64,000 nucleotides of DNA from Sphaerospermopsis kisseleviana NIES-73 (GCF_002368075.1 NZ_AP018314.1:4255819-4319818), one strand, 5' to 3'; shown: positions 9,222 through 18,517, counted from the first letter of the stretch. The notes: a model not told the origin generated them from the sequence alone. Translations and numbers: made by a program.

Positions 9222-9299
9222 AGATCCCCCTAAATTCCCCTTGAAAAGGGGGACTTTGACTCTAGTTCCCCCCTTTTTAAGGGGGGTTAGGGGGGATCA
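9222..9299. repeat. large inverted repeat (GATCCCCC...GGGGGATC)
   Basis: A 78-bp imperfect palindrome runs from GATCCCCCTAAATTCCCC to GGGGGGTTAGGGGGGATC, with the inner block AAAAGGGGGACTTTGACTC. This is a spacer palindrome common in cyanobacterial genomes and MITE-like in form. No ORF is present. Confidence 0.75.
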
Positions 9300-9340
9300 T
9301 GAAGTGCCTAAAATCACGATCCAAAACTTTTCAAACACCC

Positions 9341-9546
9341 TCTCACATCCCAAAAGCGATCGCACTCCTCCACATTCTCAAAAAGCGATTGCATCCCACA
9401 TCCCAAAAAGCGATCGCACTCCTCCACATTCTCAAAAAGCGATCGCACTTCTCACTTCCCCAAAAGCGATTCCTACGGAGCGCTTCGCTATCGCACTCCC
9501 ACATCCCCAAACAGCGATCGCCCTCTCACATTCCCAAACAAGCGAT
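9341..9546. repeat. HIP1-type repeat array C
   Basis: About seven copies of the ~26-bp unit (CTCCACATTCTC / AAAAAGCGATCGC). The spacing is regular but there are no unique spacers, so it is not CRISPR. Together with the palindrome at 9222-9299 it fills the roughly 500-bp gap between vapB and the coiled-coil gene. Confidence 0.85.
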
Positions 9547-9597
9547 ATCTTTGGTATAATTAGAACATTAGTTTAATTGCAATATTAAGAACATACT

Positions 9598-9894
9598 ATG
9601 ACTGTACAACGGTGGAATGATGAAATGCTTGATGATTTGGCTTCCAGTGTGACTGAGTTGCGAGAAAGTGTGACTGAGTTGCGAGAAAGTGTGACTGAAG
9701 TTAGGGAAAGTATAACTGAAGTTAAAGATAGCATAGATGGGTTGAGAGTAACAGCTCAAGCATTGCTACAAGTAGCTGCTCAAAATCAGCGCGAAATGGA
9801 ATTGATCAAACAAAGACAAGCTGAAAGCGATCAGCGATTTAATATTTTATTGGAGGAAGTCCGTTATTTAACTCGTGGAAATAGAGATGATTAG
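9598..9894 (+). CDS. coiled-coil hypothetical protein
   Basis: A 98-residue protein with a near-perfect heptad repeat near the N-terminus: VTELRES occurs twice, then VTEVRES, ITEVKDS and IDGLRVT (about residues 18-52). A second helical stretch ends in FNILLEEVRYLTRGNRDD. Similar small coiled-coil proteins are common in cyanobacteria, but I know of no function. It is the only plus-strand gene in the 7-12 kb zone and has a repeat array on each side. Confidence 0.65.
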   Translation: MTVQRWNDEMLDDLASSVTELRESVTELRESVTEVRESITEVKDSIDGLRVTAQALLQVAAQNQREMELIKQRQAESDQRFNILLEEVRYLTRGNRDD

Positions 9895-9902
9895 TTCTCG
9901 AT

Positions 9903-10141
9903 TCTCCACATCCCCAAAAAGCGATCGCCCCCCCACATCCCAAAAGCGATCGCCCCCCCACACCCCAAAAAGCGATCACCCCTTCACATCCCCAAACAGC
10001 GATCGCACTCCCACATCCCAAAAGCGATCGTACTTCCTCCACATCCCAAACAGCGATCGCACTCCTCACATCCACAAAAGCGATCGCCCCTCTACATCCC
10101 AAAAAGCGATCGCCCTCCCACATCTCAAAAAGCGATCGCAT
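9903..10141. repeat. HIP1-type repeat array D
   Basis: About nine copies of the ~26-bp HIP1 unit, the longest array here. It ends directly at the stop codon of the downstream vapC. Frames crossing it on both strands encode low-complexity peptides only. Confidence 0.87.
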
Positions 10142-10143
10142 AT

Positions 10144-10539
10144 TTACCAAATCGTTTTTACATGGGGATAATTTAAAATTTTGGCATCACAGGTAACAAG
10201 GGGAATTTCATAACGTCTAGCAATAGCAACTAAAATTCTGTCTGCTGGATCTTTGTGAAAATTGTCTGGTAACTGTGTACTGGCAATTGCATCTATGGGT
10301 GATAAAGGTTCTATGATTATACCTGAATGAGTTTGCGCTAACTGATACCATTCATCAATGGGTAAAGGCAAAACTAATTTACCGACACTAGATTTAACTG
10401 CTACTTCCCAAACAGAAATAGCGGAAACTAATAAGCCATTTTGAGATTCTTCACTTTCAATAGCTGCTTGTGCTGCTTGTGATAATTGACTAGGATCGTG
10501 AAGTAACCATAGCCAAATATGGGTATCTAGTAAAATCAT
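10144..10539 (-). CDS. vapC: VapC-family PIN toxin
   Basis: A PIN ribonuclease with MILLDTHIWLWLLHDP (first Asp), SAISVWEVAVKSSVGKL (Glu) and DPADRILVAIARRYEIPLVTCDAKIL (the Asp cluster). I place the start at the ATG at 10539, which overlaps the antitoxin stop as ATGA, rather than six codons upstream. This is the PIN subfamily usually paired with DUF2281 antitoxins, as here. It appears intact. Confidence 0.88.
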   Translation of the reverse strand: MILLDTHIWLWLLHDPSQLSQAAQAAIESEESQNGLLVSAISVWEVAVKSSVGKLVLPLPIDEWYQLAQTHSGIIIEPLSPIDAIASTQLPDNFHKDPADRILVAIARRYEIPLVTCDAKILNYPHVKTIW

Positions 10540-10763
10540 TCTGCTAATGCTTCCCAAAGTTCCGGCAAAGGTTCATCAAAATCATTAGCAATGGTAATAG
10601 GTTTTCCTCTCAGTGGGTAATTTTTTGTAGTTTTTGTTTCTTGGGAAGCAAGATCAATGTTTCCTGCTTTAAATTCTAAGAACTCGATAAATTTAATTAC
10701 TTCATTGCGCTGTTCAAGAGGTAATTGTTTAATTTTAGTGATCGCCATTTCTAAAGTGATCAT
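10536..10763 (-). CDS. DUF2281-type antitoxin
   Basis: A 75-residue protein with the N-terminal helix ITKIKQLPLEQRNEVIKFIEFLE typical of DUF2281/VapB-like antitoxins and a C-terminal toxin-binding tail (ANDFDEPLPELWEALAE). It overlaps vapC by four bases (ATGA), which indicates translational coupling. Confidence 0.82.
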   Translation of the reverse strand: MITLEMAITKIKQLPLEQRNEVIKFIEFLEFKAGNIDLASQETKTTKNYPLRGKPITIANDFDEPLPELWEALAE

Positions 10764-10828
10764 TTATTTGTTTTTCCTGTAACTTTAAGTTACTTCTATT
10801 TTAGCAAATGATTTTTAGGTCGTGCTTC

Positions 10829-11043
10829 GCGATCGCCCCTCACATTCCCAAAACAGCGATCGCCCTCCCACATCCCAAAAAGCGATCGCACTCCCACACC
10901 CCAAAAAGCGATCGCCCTTCCACATCCCAAAAAGCGATCGCACCCCCATATCCCAAAAGCGATCGCTCTCCCACACCCCAAAAGCGATCGCCCTCCCATA
11001 TCCCCAAAAGTGATCGCCTTCCACATCCCAAAACAGCGATCGC
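10829..11043. repeat. HIP1-type repeat array E
   Basis: About eight copies of the ~26-bp unit with almost constant spacing, lying between the DUF2281/vapC pair and the hicB/hicA pair. Several overlapping frames on both strands are repeat artefacts. Confidence 0.87.
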
Positions 11044-11109
11044 CTTCGGTAAAGTTTTCAAATGCCCTCTAAGACTAACGTATGTTATAGCCTACACAAC
11101 AAACATTAA

Positions 11110-11311
11110 TTACAAATCATCTTCTACCAATTCAGCTATCTTCATGATTGATTTTAAAGTCCCAAGTTTTAAATCTTGATTGTACAGGAATAGAAATAAT
11201 TTTACTTTCATCAGGTTTTTCATAAATATGGTGACTGCCTGTAATTTTTTTGAGAATCCAACCTTTGTTCTCAACAATTTTACATAATTTTTTCCCAGAA
11301 ATTGATTTCAT
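11110..11311 (-). pseudogene. hicA: HicA-family toxin, frameshifted
   Basis: The N-terminal frame starts at ATG 11311 (ATGA overlap with hicB) and reads MKSISGKKLCKIVENKGW, then ITGSHHIY with the catalytic His, then IISIPV. Near 11176-11184 the frame breaks. The expected C-terminus (NQDLKLGTLKSIMKI, then AELVEDDL) continues in another frame to a stop at 11110-11112. The frame as it stands ends early at 11132. The total of 202 nt is not a multiple of three, and a deletion of about five bases fits best. The toxin is therefore probably inactive. Confidence 0.8.
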
Positions 11312-11511
11312 ACTGCAATTTCAATCACTTGTGAGATTGGATCTGGTTTTTGAATTTCATTTGCTACTTCTAGCCAACCTTGTATAGCATCTTGAAGATT
11401 ATTAATTAATTCTTCCATTGTATCCCCTTCTGTTATACAACCAGGAAGTGCAGGTACTTCAGCCCAGTAACCCCCTTCTTGGGCAGGATAAATAATAGCT
11501 TTAATTTTCAT
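11308..11511 (-). CDS. hicB: HicB-family antitoxin
   Basis: A 67-residue protein with the HicB fold signature: KAIIYPAQEGGYWAEVPALP, then GCITEGDTMEELINNLQDAI. It neutralises HicA and often carries no separate DNA-binding domain in this short form. It is coupled to the following hicA frame by an ATGA overlap. It appears intact although its toxin gene is frameshifted. Confidence 0.87.
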   Translation of the reverse strand: MKIKAIIYPAQEGGYWAEVPALPGCITEGDTMEELINNLQDAIQGWLEVANEIQKPDPISQVIEIAV

Positions 11512-11611
11512 TGATTTTACATTTGGACTTGTTTACCTGAACCAATTTTAACAGATTAATTCCAAAAATTTCTCCATTGAGAGCGAGCTGACAAGTCAGC
11601 ACTGGGACGAA

Positions 11612-11712
11612 CGCACTCCCACACCCCAAAAAGCGATCGCCCCTTACATCCCTAAAAAGTGATCGCCCTCTCACATCCCTAAAAGCGATCGCACCTCCCA
11701 ACATCCCAAACA
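11612..11712. repeat. HIP1-type repeat array F
   Basis: About four copies of the ~26-bp HIP1 unit. It separates hicB from the candidate immunity gene of the Rhs locus. Confidence 0.8.
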
Positions 11713-11718
11713 ATATTC

Positions 11719-12039
11719 CTAATTACTACCAATTTCTATATAAAGGTTATATTGTTTAAGTTGTTTATTAAAGTCCTCTATTCCTTCAATGAAATAAAGA
11801 GGTGGCTTCTCTATAGATTCTATTTGAAAAAATACAGTATTAGGATTGTATTCTGGGTATGTTTCTTCTAACTGCTTACTTTGTACAAAATAAACATACA
11901 TATTAATTTTATTATTTAGCAAATCTAGAATATCATCATATTCATTCCAATGCTTTGATACGATAATGACTAGACCTATTTTTTGTTCTTCATAATTATA
12001 AATTACTGCATCTATTATTTCTGGATTCTCTACAGACAT
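11719..12039 (-). CDS. candidate immunity protein, DUF6572-like
   Basis: A 106-residue acidic protein (MSVENPEIIDAVIYNYEEQK...). The pattern of an N-terminal IDAV strand, WNEYDDILDLLNNKINMYVYFVQ and a late Pro-rich strand resembles the DUF6572 group; this is my judgement without a search. It lies directly downstream of the toxin end of the Rhs remnant on the same strand, the normal place for a polymorphic-toxin immunity gene. Immunity function is inferred from context. Confidence 0.55.
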   Translation of the reverse strand: MSVENPEIIDAVIYNYEEQKIGLVIIVSKHWNEYDDILDLLNNKINMYVYFVQSKQLEETYPEYNPNTVFFQIESIEKPPLYFIEGIEDFNKQLKQYNLYIEIGSN

Positions 12040-12208
12040 ATTTAATACCTTATTTGATTATCATCCTGATTATATATATTTTTTTGCTAAAGATATGAGC
12101 CTTCAACAAAAAAATAAAAGCTATTTTACAACAAACAAAAGAAGCACATTTTTTTTCAGTTTCTGAAATTTTTACTAAGTAAGGATTTTAAAATGTGCCT
12201 CTTAGGAG

Positions 12209-13912
12209 TTACTGAACTCTGGGTCTTACAACATAAGTGGGTATAGGTCCTGTAGGTGTACCATTAGCAAATCCAGCATCATTAGCGCGTTTTCCTGAGA
12301 ATGTAGTACCTTGTCCCCTAGCTATTTCTTGATCCTTAGCAACTTGACGTGCATCTCTAGTTGCTCCTCCTGTTTTAACTTCAAGATTTCTTAACTCTCC
12401 AGTTTCTTTATTGCGAATCACAATATCAACATTTCGATGACTTGCATTTTCTGGGGTATTTATACGAATTTGCTCTCCCACAACCTCCCATTTTGGGTGA
12501 TTATTTAGTTTATCTCGTATAAACTGTTCACCTAAATCACCTTGTTTTTTGTTGACAGTGATTTGGGGAACTTCTCTAGCTGCATCACCCAGACGATCAG
12601 ATGCTCTAGCAGCTTCAGCCGCACGCTCAGTAGCTCTGGCTGCTTCAAGCGCACGCTCGGCTGCCTTAGCTGCTCTAACACCAGCACCCCCTCCAGTTGC
12701 AAAGGGTATGAACGCTCCAGCAACATCAGCCCCTAAAGCAAGTAAGTTTTCTCCAAGATTGTCGCAGTTACCGAAGATATTGTCTTTAACAATCTTATAG
12801 ATGTCATAGCCAATAAATATGGTGTCTGCTGCAGTATCTATGATTAAACCTGATGGATCATTAGCATTAGTCGGGCTATTACCAACATACCGATAAAGGT
12901 TAGCATCCCCAGCACTAAACCCAATCGGATCTTCACCAATAAATCTACCTACATTTTGATCATAATATCTAGCGCGATAGTAGTATTGCCCCGTCTCACC
13001 ATCAAACTCGCGTCCAGTATAAGCAAAGATTGTTGTAAACACTGGATTAGTCTGACTGGTAATCTTGCCAAAACTGTCATAAGTAATGTGATTCTGAACA
13101 GTTCCAGTTCCATCAACTAAATCCCTGACCGTACCTTGATTATCAGTCAGCGTCCACAATACCTGACCTTGACCATTCTCATCCGCTAAAATCTGGTCAA
13201 CGCCCGTACCATAGAAATAACGGTGAGTTTGTGTACCATTACCATCAAAGGTGAGAGCAATATTCTGTCCATCATAGACATACCTTTCCACTGTTGGAGT
13301 AGCCGCACCAGAACCATCAGCATCAATACTCTTGGCAAGGCGACGGTTATTAACATCGTAGGTGTACTCTACAGTCTTAATCTCATTACCAGCCGCATCT
13401 TTGAAACTTACCTTTGTCAGACGATTTCGGTAATCCCAGACATACTCTGTCACCTGACCAGTAGCAATTTCTGTCCGCTTAGTGCGATTACCTTCACCAT
13501 CACTATAGCTGGTCTTTTGGTTGAGTGTATCAATATTTTCAATCAACCGATTCAACTTATCATAGGTATTTTGATTCACATTACCTACAGCATCAGTAGT
13601 TGATATCAAATTCCCATCAGCATCATAGCTATAGGTAGTAATCGGAGAAGTTAAAGGACCATTGCCATCGGGGTCAGCTTCAATAATTTTCACTAACCGA
13701 TTCAGTGCATCATATTCAAAGGTAGTGCGATTACTATTTTCATCAATAATTGCCGTTTGATTACCTGCTAAATCATATTCAAATTGGCGTTTTGCTTCGT
13801 CTGCTGTTCCCTTAGCGTAGATGATGGAAATTAAACGACCATTCGCATCATAATCACTATCAGTAATCCGTCCTAGAGGGTCGGTAATCAGGTCAACTAA
13901 GCCATTATTTGT
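12209..13912 (-). pseudogene. Rhs polymorphic toxin, C-terminal part with nuclease-like tip
   Basis: The frame contains YD repeats, the Rhs core (ARYYDQNVGRFIGEDPIGFS, then NLYRYVGNSPTNANDPSGL at about 250-285 of the 494-codon ORF), a hydrophobic and Ala-rich linker, and a C-terminal toxin domain. That domain has GDLGEQFIRDKL, NVDIVIRN and LRNLEVKTGGATRDARQ, a PD-(D/E)XK-like pattern (E..D..EVK) suggesting a DNase. The ORF's apparent start at 13693 is only a GTG inside the YD repeats. Homology continues upstream to an in-frame TAG at 13913, where Trp is expected (FT*TNNGLVDLITDPLG). Confidence 0.8.
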
Positions 13913-15083
13913 CTAGGTAAATTGGGTAATAATATCATCATTGCCACCAACTTCACCCACTACCTGAGTTAGAGATAAAAGATTACCGTTATTGGGATCA
14001 ATTTGATAAAGAGTTTGATGACCAAGTTCATCAGTCATGCTGGTCAGCTTGTTAAACTTCGGATTCTGCTCTTCCTGCAAAATCATAGAATGTCTGTTCT
14101 TTATTTCCTCGCTTATCAACCTCAGAAATCATCAGATGATTAGGGTCATATTCCCAAGTACGACTTGTCCCATCGGGATCTGTAATTTTGATTAAATTAC
14201 CATTAGTATCGTAGGTTAATTTAGTGCTACGACCAGCCGGATCTTTTATTTCTATAATTCTATTATTGCTGTAGGTAAAAGTAGTTTCTAAACCTACCGG
14301 ATCAACCATTTTCATTAACCGGCGATTTTCATAGACATACTGAGTTTCATTACCAACGCGATCGCGCATTTTCGTTAACAGATTTTCCCCATTGAAGGTA
14401 TAAACTGTCTGATCCTTCAATGTCCTGCGGAAAGTACCATCATTTAAACGTTCTAAGGTGGAAAAATCGCCTACTGGTGATTTATAGCTATTATCTGCTT
14501 TCTTTTCAAACAATAACTCACTACCATTACCATCAATAATAATTACCGACTGATCAGCATTAACAACTATTTCCTGTAAACCAGCTAATCCCCAACCACT
14601 ACCAAAAGCACTATTTACAGTATTAATATGTAGGAATTTACCCTTACTGGTAGAAGTAGAACCATTCAACTGATTATTATTTAATCGCATTAATCCAGTG
14701 GTTAAATCATAATCATAACGACCTGAATCTAAAGTTCTCAAATCTGCCTGTAGTGCAGCATCAATCTTCCCACCACCATTAGGAATTGACCAGAAATTTT
14801 CCCCGCCATTTAAGCCAAATTCACCTCCAACAAAACCGGGTACTTCTAACTTAAAATCACCCCGTTTAATTGTTAATTCAGCCATCAATCTCAAATTAGA
14901 ATCATTCGGGACATTGTTATAACCAAAATGCAAAATTGGTCTAGCATCTGCTCGTTCTGAATCATAACGTAAACTGATACCTCGACTAATTCCTAAAGAT
15001 TGATAAGGTACTAAATAATGGGTTTCTATCACCGCCCCTGAGTGTAATTCTACTTCTGAAATTAAGTATTGTAACGATTGTTT
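13913..15083 (-). pseudogene. Rhs repeat protein, N-terminal remnant
   Basis: It continues the Rhs gene upstream of the TAG at 13913. Frame 1 (14052 to about 15083) reads VELHSGAVIETHYLVPYQSL, then YD-type repeats, to a premature stop after FAGRAESEV. The homology resumes in a second frame (KFNKLTSMTDELGHQ), so there is a frameshift near 14055-14065. At the 5' end the frame opens at a TGA (15084-15086) in mid-domain and the true N-terminus is missing. One truncation, one frameshift and one nonsense change make this a relic of a large secreted toxin. Confidence 0.8.
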
Positions 15084-15107
15084 TCAAATTACAACAAATT
15101 ATACATG

Positions 15108-15135
15108 GTAGGGGCAATTCATGAATTGCCCCTAC
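15108..15135. repeat. perfect 28-bp palindrome
   Basis: GTAGGGGCAATTCA is followed directly by its own reverse complement. The same core, with T for C, forms the centre of the two 94-bp MITEs at 20054 and 32648. It may also terminate transcription from either side. Confidence 0.75.
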
Positions 15136-15152
15136 GGAAATATAGCGCCACC

Positions 15153-16484
15153 TCACATAGAATGGGTATGATGACGTGACTTATACTGATAACATACACC
15201 GCATAGGGCAGCTAAAAATACCCAAAATAATGTACTTAACCGTAAATCAAATGTTGTGACATCGACTGTATTAAATATTATCCAACCGATAAAGGCTAAT
15301 AAATAACTAAAAAAGATGATTCTGTTTTCTGGTTCTAAAGATTCTGATTTCCATAGAATTTGACTAGCAGTAATTAAAATCCAAATTAGTAACCCACAAA
15401 ATAACAAAGTGGTAATTAAACCGGTTTCTGCTGATAACATTAAAAATAGGTTGTGGGGATGACCTGGATCAATTTGCATTTTGGTTTTATAAAGTCCGCT
15501 AAAACTGCGTAAACCCCAACCTGTAAAGGGATGTTGTTGTGTTAAATTCCAAGCAAATTCCCATTGAGTTTTTCGCATTAATGCTACTGGCCGATCAGGG
15601 TACATTTGATCATTTAACCGAGCCCAAATAAAATAAGGAACGAAACGTCGGAAAAATTGCGCGATCGCTCCTGGTGCAAAAGCTGCTAACAATATGCTAG
15701 TGGCAATACTCAAAAAACCAGCGACAACTAACCGCCAACCTTGATATAAAGCATAAGCTAAACAGGTAATAATCGCTATTCCCCAAGCATTTCTAGAGTT
15801 GGTTAAAATCAAAGCTATAAAATTCGCAATTACTGCTATTGTTAAGAAAATAATGGGACGGTAATTAGTTGTGATTTTCTGTGGGATTTTTTGTTGGAGT
15901 TTTTGATAATTGTCTAGCCATAAACCCAAACCCAAAATAAAAATTGTCACCAAATAAGCGGCTAAAGTATTGGCGTGCATGAACACAGAAGCCATACGTC
16001 CGGGTGGATCTCCTCCAGGGGAAATTGTCAAATCTATTAACACCCAAAGAAATTGTATTTTAAAACTCCAACCTAAAAATAATTGTCCAAAACCGATAAT
16101 TACCACAGGTAAAGAACCTATGATCATAATCCAAGCTATTCGCCATAATTGAGCAGGTGTTTGAATTAGGGAAGTTAATCCGGCAAATACAAAAAAATAA
16201 GGTAATAAGTTGAATAAACCCAGGAAAGCCTCTAATTTATGAGAGGCAAACCCGGTAGTTATCAACAACAATAAACTTAAAATTGCAAATCCTTTGTGCA
16301 GGGGTTTTTGGCTAATGGTGCGGTATTTTTTCGCCCAAGTTATTAATGATGCCAAACAAATAGTTACAGCCCCCAAAAATGGATTGACAGGGAAAACAAG
16401 CAACCCAAATTGAAGACTGTTCCACGCAGGTTGCAAACTAAAATCAGGATGATAAAAAGCCTTGTTCAAGCTAACTCCCAACAT
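15153..16484 (-). CDS. O-antigen ligase / polymerase family membrane protein
   Basis: A 443-residue protein with about ten to twelve hydrophobic segments. It carries the Wzy_C/WaaL-type loop TGWGLRSFSGLY and HPHNLFLMLSAETGL (about residues 325-365), which contains the conserved Arg and His of glycan ligases and polymerases. It probably joins or polymerises surface polysaccharide at the plasma membrane. No glycosyltransferases are adjacent, so the substrate is unknown. Its first 19 bases overlap the end of the YaaW-like gene, suggesting co-transcription. Confidence 0.75.
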   Translation of the reverse strand: MLGVSLNKAFYHPDFSLQPAWNSLQFGLLVFPVNPFLGAVTICLASLITWAKKYRTISQKPLHKGFAILSLLLLITTGFASHKLEAFLGLFNLLPYFFVFAGLTSLIQTPAQLWRIAWIMIIGSLPVVIIGFGQLFLGWSFKIQFLWVLIDLTISPGGDPPGRMASVFMHANTLAAYLVTIFILGLGLWLDNYQKLQQKIPQKITTNYRPIIFLTIAVIANFIALILTNSRNAWGIAIITCLAYALYQGWRLVVAGFLSIATSILLAAFAPGAIAQFFRRFVPYFIWARLNDQMYPDRPVALMRKTQWEFAWNLTQQHPFTGWGLRSFSGLYKTKMQIDPGHPHNLFLMLSAETGLITTLLFCGLLIWILITASQILWKSESLEPENRIIFFSYLLAFIGWIIFNTVDVTTFDLRLSTLFWVFLAALCGVCYQYKSRHHTHSM

Positions 16485-17308
16485 TCTGCACGGGTGAGAC
16501 GAATTTGCGCGAGGGTGAAAATAGTAGGAATAATGCGACCATAGTTAGTAGCGATCGCTCTCCAACCTAAATCAGCAAAAAACCAAGCCCACATCATTGG
16601 TCCGACAACAGCAAATACTGTGCGAACTGCACTATAACGGGCTGCACTTACAGTCATTCCCCTTCGCGCCATTTGTGCTGTGACATAGCTTTGAAACTGT
16701 TTGCTGGCTACTTGTGTACCTGTAATTGCGGCTTCTTTGGCTACTTGATAGGTAGCTAAATGAATGGCAAATTGACGGGCAATTTGTTGAAGTACATAAG
16801 GCTGAATCACGGAAGTTACAGCTAAAGCACTACCACCTTTGAAAATTAATCCTAAAGGATCTTTTTGTAATGACAGAGGTAATGGTTTTTGCTCCTCTGA
16901 TGATAATAACTGACGTTGTATTTTAGTGGCAATTTTTTGTTGTTCTTGTTTTGGCAATTTTTTCCACACCTTTCCTAAAAGATGCAAAAATACCTCTGCT
17001 TCTAAATCAACAGTTGCTAAATCCTCATAATAAGGAATTTTCAAATATTTACATACTTGAATTAATGCTTGTCGGTAAGTTACTTGATCAGTGCGCCCCC
17101 GTAATACCGTGATCCCATCAGCCGCTAAAAAGCGAAAGCGGTTTTCTATTGCATCTAACCAAGCTTGACGATCTTGGCTTTGCACTACGATGGGTTCGGG
17201 TGTGTGAACATAATCTAGGGGATTAAATTTGCGACTAAACAGAATAGCTGTTAAGTCTTGTAGTTCTTCTTCAGTGGCTAACTCTAGTACCGCCCTTAGT
17301 TCATCCAA
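16466..17308 (-). CDS. YaaW family protein
   Basis: A 280-residue protein starting MDELRAVLELATEEELQDLT. The N-terminal helical part and the C-terminal hydrophobic region (MRRG..., AVVGPMMWAWFFADLGWRAI, about residues 235-260) match the YaaW/COG4735 family of unknown function. One or two membrane-associated helices are likely near the C-terminus. It overlaps the downstream O-antigen-ligase-like gene by 19 bases. Confidence 0.7.
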   Translation of the reverse strand: MDELRAVLELATEEELQDLTAILFSRKFNPLDYVHTPEPIVVQSQDRQAWLDAIENRFRFLAADGITVLRGRTDQVTYRQALIQVCKYLKIPYYEDLATVDLEAEVFLHLLGKVWKKLPKQEQQKIATKIQRQLLSSEEQKPLPLSLQKDPLGLIFKGGSALAVTSVIQPYVLQQIARQFAIHLATYQVAKEAAITGTQVASKQFQSYVTAQMARRGMTVSAARYSAVRTVFAVVGPMMWAWFFADLGWRAIATNYGRIIPTIFTLAQIRLTRAECWELA

Positions 17309-17395
17309 TTTCCCATCCTCCCTTCCATGCTGCTAGTCTGTACCCTATTCTACTATTAGCTTTTAATAGTTATTGTCAAGGTTGAATTGTGAAAT

Positions 17396-18469
17396 ATGTC
17401 AAATTCTCATATTACTGATATTGTTGTCATTGGTGCGGGTATATCTGGTTTAGTTTGCGCCCAGCGGTTACGTCAAGCTGGTTATGGGGTTTTAGTGGTG
17501 GAAAAATCTCGTGGTGTGGGGGGAAGAGTTGCTACACGGCGTTTGCAGGAAACTTGGGCGGATCATGGTGCTTGTTATCTCAAGCCAAAGGGTGAATTAT
17601 TCACGAATTTTGTGGAATTATTGCAAAAACGGCAAATTCTGAAAATCTGGACAGATATAGTTTATGAATTTTCCATCACTGAAGGTATATCTCAACCAGC
17701 AAACTGTAGTCCGCGTTATGTTGCACCAGAGGGAATGAGCAGTATTGCTAAATTTCTCACTCCTGGTTTAGAAATTTTATTTAATCAGCGTGTGATCAAG
17801 ATTAATCTTACCACAGAAAATGCTTGGTATCTTACTTTAGACAATAATGAACAATTAAACGCCAAGGCTTTAATAGTTGCTATTCCTGCACCCCAAGCTG
17901 GAGATTTATTAGCGCCTTTGGGTAAAAGTTTATTGGGTGCTGATTTTTTCGATAGTTTGCATTCTGTTGAGTTTTACCCTTGTATTAGTGTCATGGCGGG
18001 ATTTTCCCCCAACTCTCAACCCTTACCCCATTGGAAAGCTTTAACCTTTAATGATCATACTGATTTAGCATGGATTGGATTCGATAGTAGCAAGCGTCAC
18101 CAATCACAACCACCGCATTTTGTGTTACAAAGTAGCGCCAAGTTCGCTCAACAACATCTAGAAACCCAAGATTTACAACCTGTTGGTAATGATATGTTGC
18201 AAAAAGCAGCAGAAAATTTAGCACTTCCCTGGTTAGAAAATCCTCAATGGATGCAAGTACATCGTTGGCGTTATGCTTTTCCTCGTACTCCTTTAGATAT
18301 ACCTTGTTTATCTGCCAATACTCCTTTACCTTTAGTTTGTTGTGGTGATTGGTGTGGCGGAAATTTGGTAGAAGGAGCAATGGTTTCGGGATTAGCTGCT
18401 GCTGCTGAAATTGATCAGCAACTGCAACATCTATTGATGGAAGATGTGGACTTTTTAAGATTTTTTTAA
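17396..18469 (+). CDS. NAD(P)/FAD-dependent oxidoreductase, renalase-like
   Basis: A 357-residue flavoprotein with the N-terminal dinucleotide-binding motif VVIGAGISGLVCAQRL, then EKSRGVGGRVATRR and WADHGACYL, the pattern of the cyanobacterial renalase-like amine-oxidase group. A second FAD contact, CGDWCGGNLVEGAMVSGLAAA, is near the C-terminus. The substrate is unknown. It is divergent from the YaaW-like gene with an 87-bp gap. Confidence 0.85.
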   Translation: MSNSHITDIVVIGAGISGLVCAQRLRQAGYGVLVVEKSRGVGGRVATRRLQETWADHGACYLKPKGELFTNFVELLQKRQILKIWTDIVYEFSITEGISQPANCSPRYVAPEGMSSIAKFLTPGLEILFNQRVIKINLTTENAWYLTLDNNEQLNAKALIVAIPAPQAGDLLAPLGKSLLGADFFDSLHSVEFYPCISVMAGFSPNSQPLPHWKALTFNDHTDLAWIGFDSSKRHQSQPPHFVLQSSAKFAQQHLETQDLQPVGNDMLQKAAENLALPWLENPQWMQVHRWRYAFPRTPLDIPCLSANTPLPLVCCGDWCGGNLVEGAMVSGLAAAAEIDQQLQHLLMEDVDFLRFF

Positions 18470-18491
18470 TATGTAAATTACACTTTAATTC

Positions 18492-18517
18492 TTCCCTCAG
18501 AATATAATTCTGGGGAA
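18492..18517 (+). terminator. hairpin after the FAD oxidoreductase gene
   Basis: An 11-bp stem with one bulge (TTCCCTCAGAAT / ATTCTGGGGAA) closes a 3-base loop 23 bp after the stop codon. It is the best terminator-like structure in this spacer. Confidence 0.5.

Noticed and set aside
9341..11043. Regularly spaced repeats as a CRISPR array
   Set aside because: The unit is ~26 bp with a HIP1 core and the intervening bases are also repeated; there are no unique spacers and no cas genes.
10796..11179. Several overlapping frames on both strands in array E (and similar ones in arrays A-D and F)
   Set aside because: They encode only low-complexity peptides produced by the repeat unit, with no ribosome-binding sites or known domains.
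13223..13603. 126-codon plus-strand frame opposite the Rhs gene
   Set aside because: It is the antisense shadow of the YD-repeat coding sequence.
12209..13693. Reading the 494-codon Rhs frame as a complete gene
   Set aside because: Rhs homology continues upstream of its GTG start, past an in-frame TAG and a frameshift, so it is a fragment.
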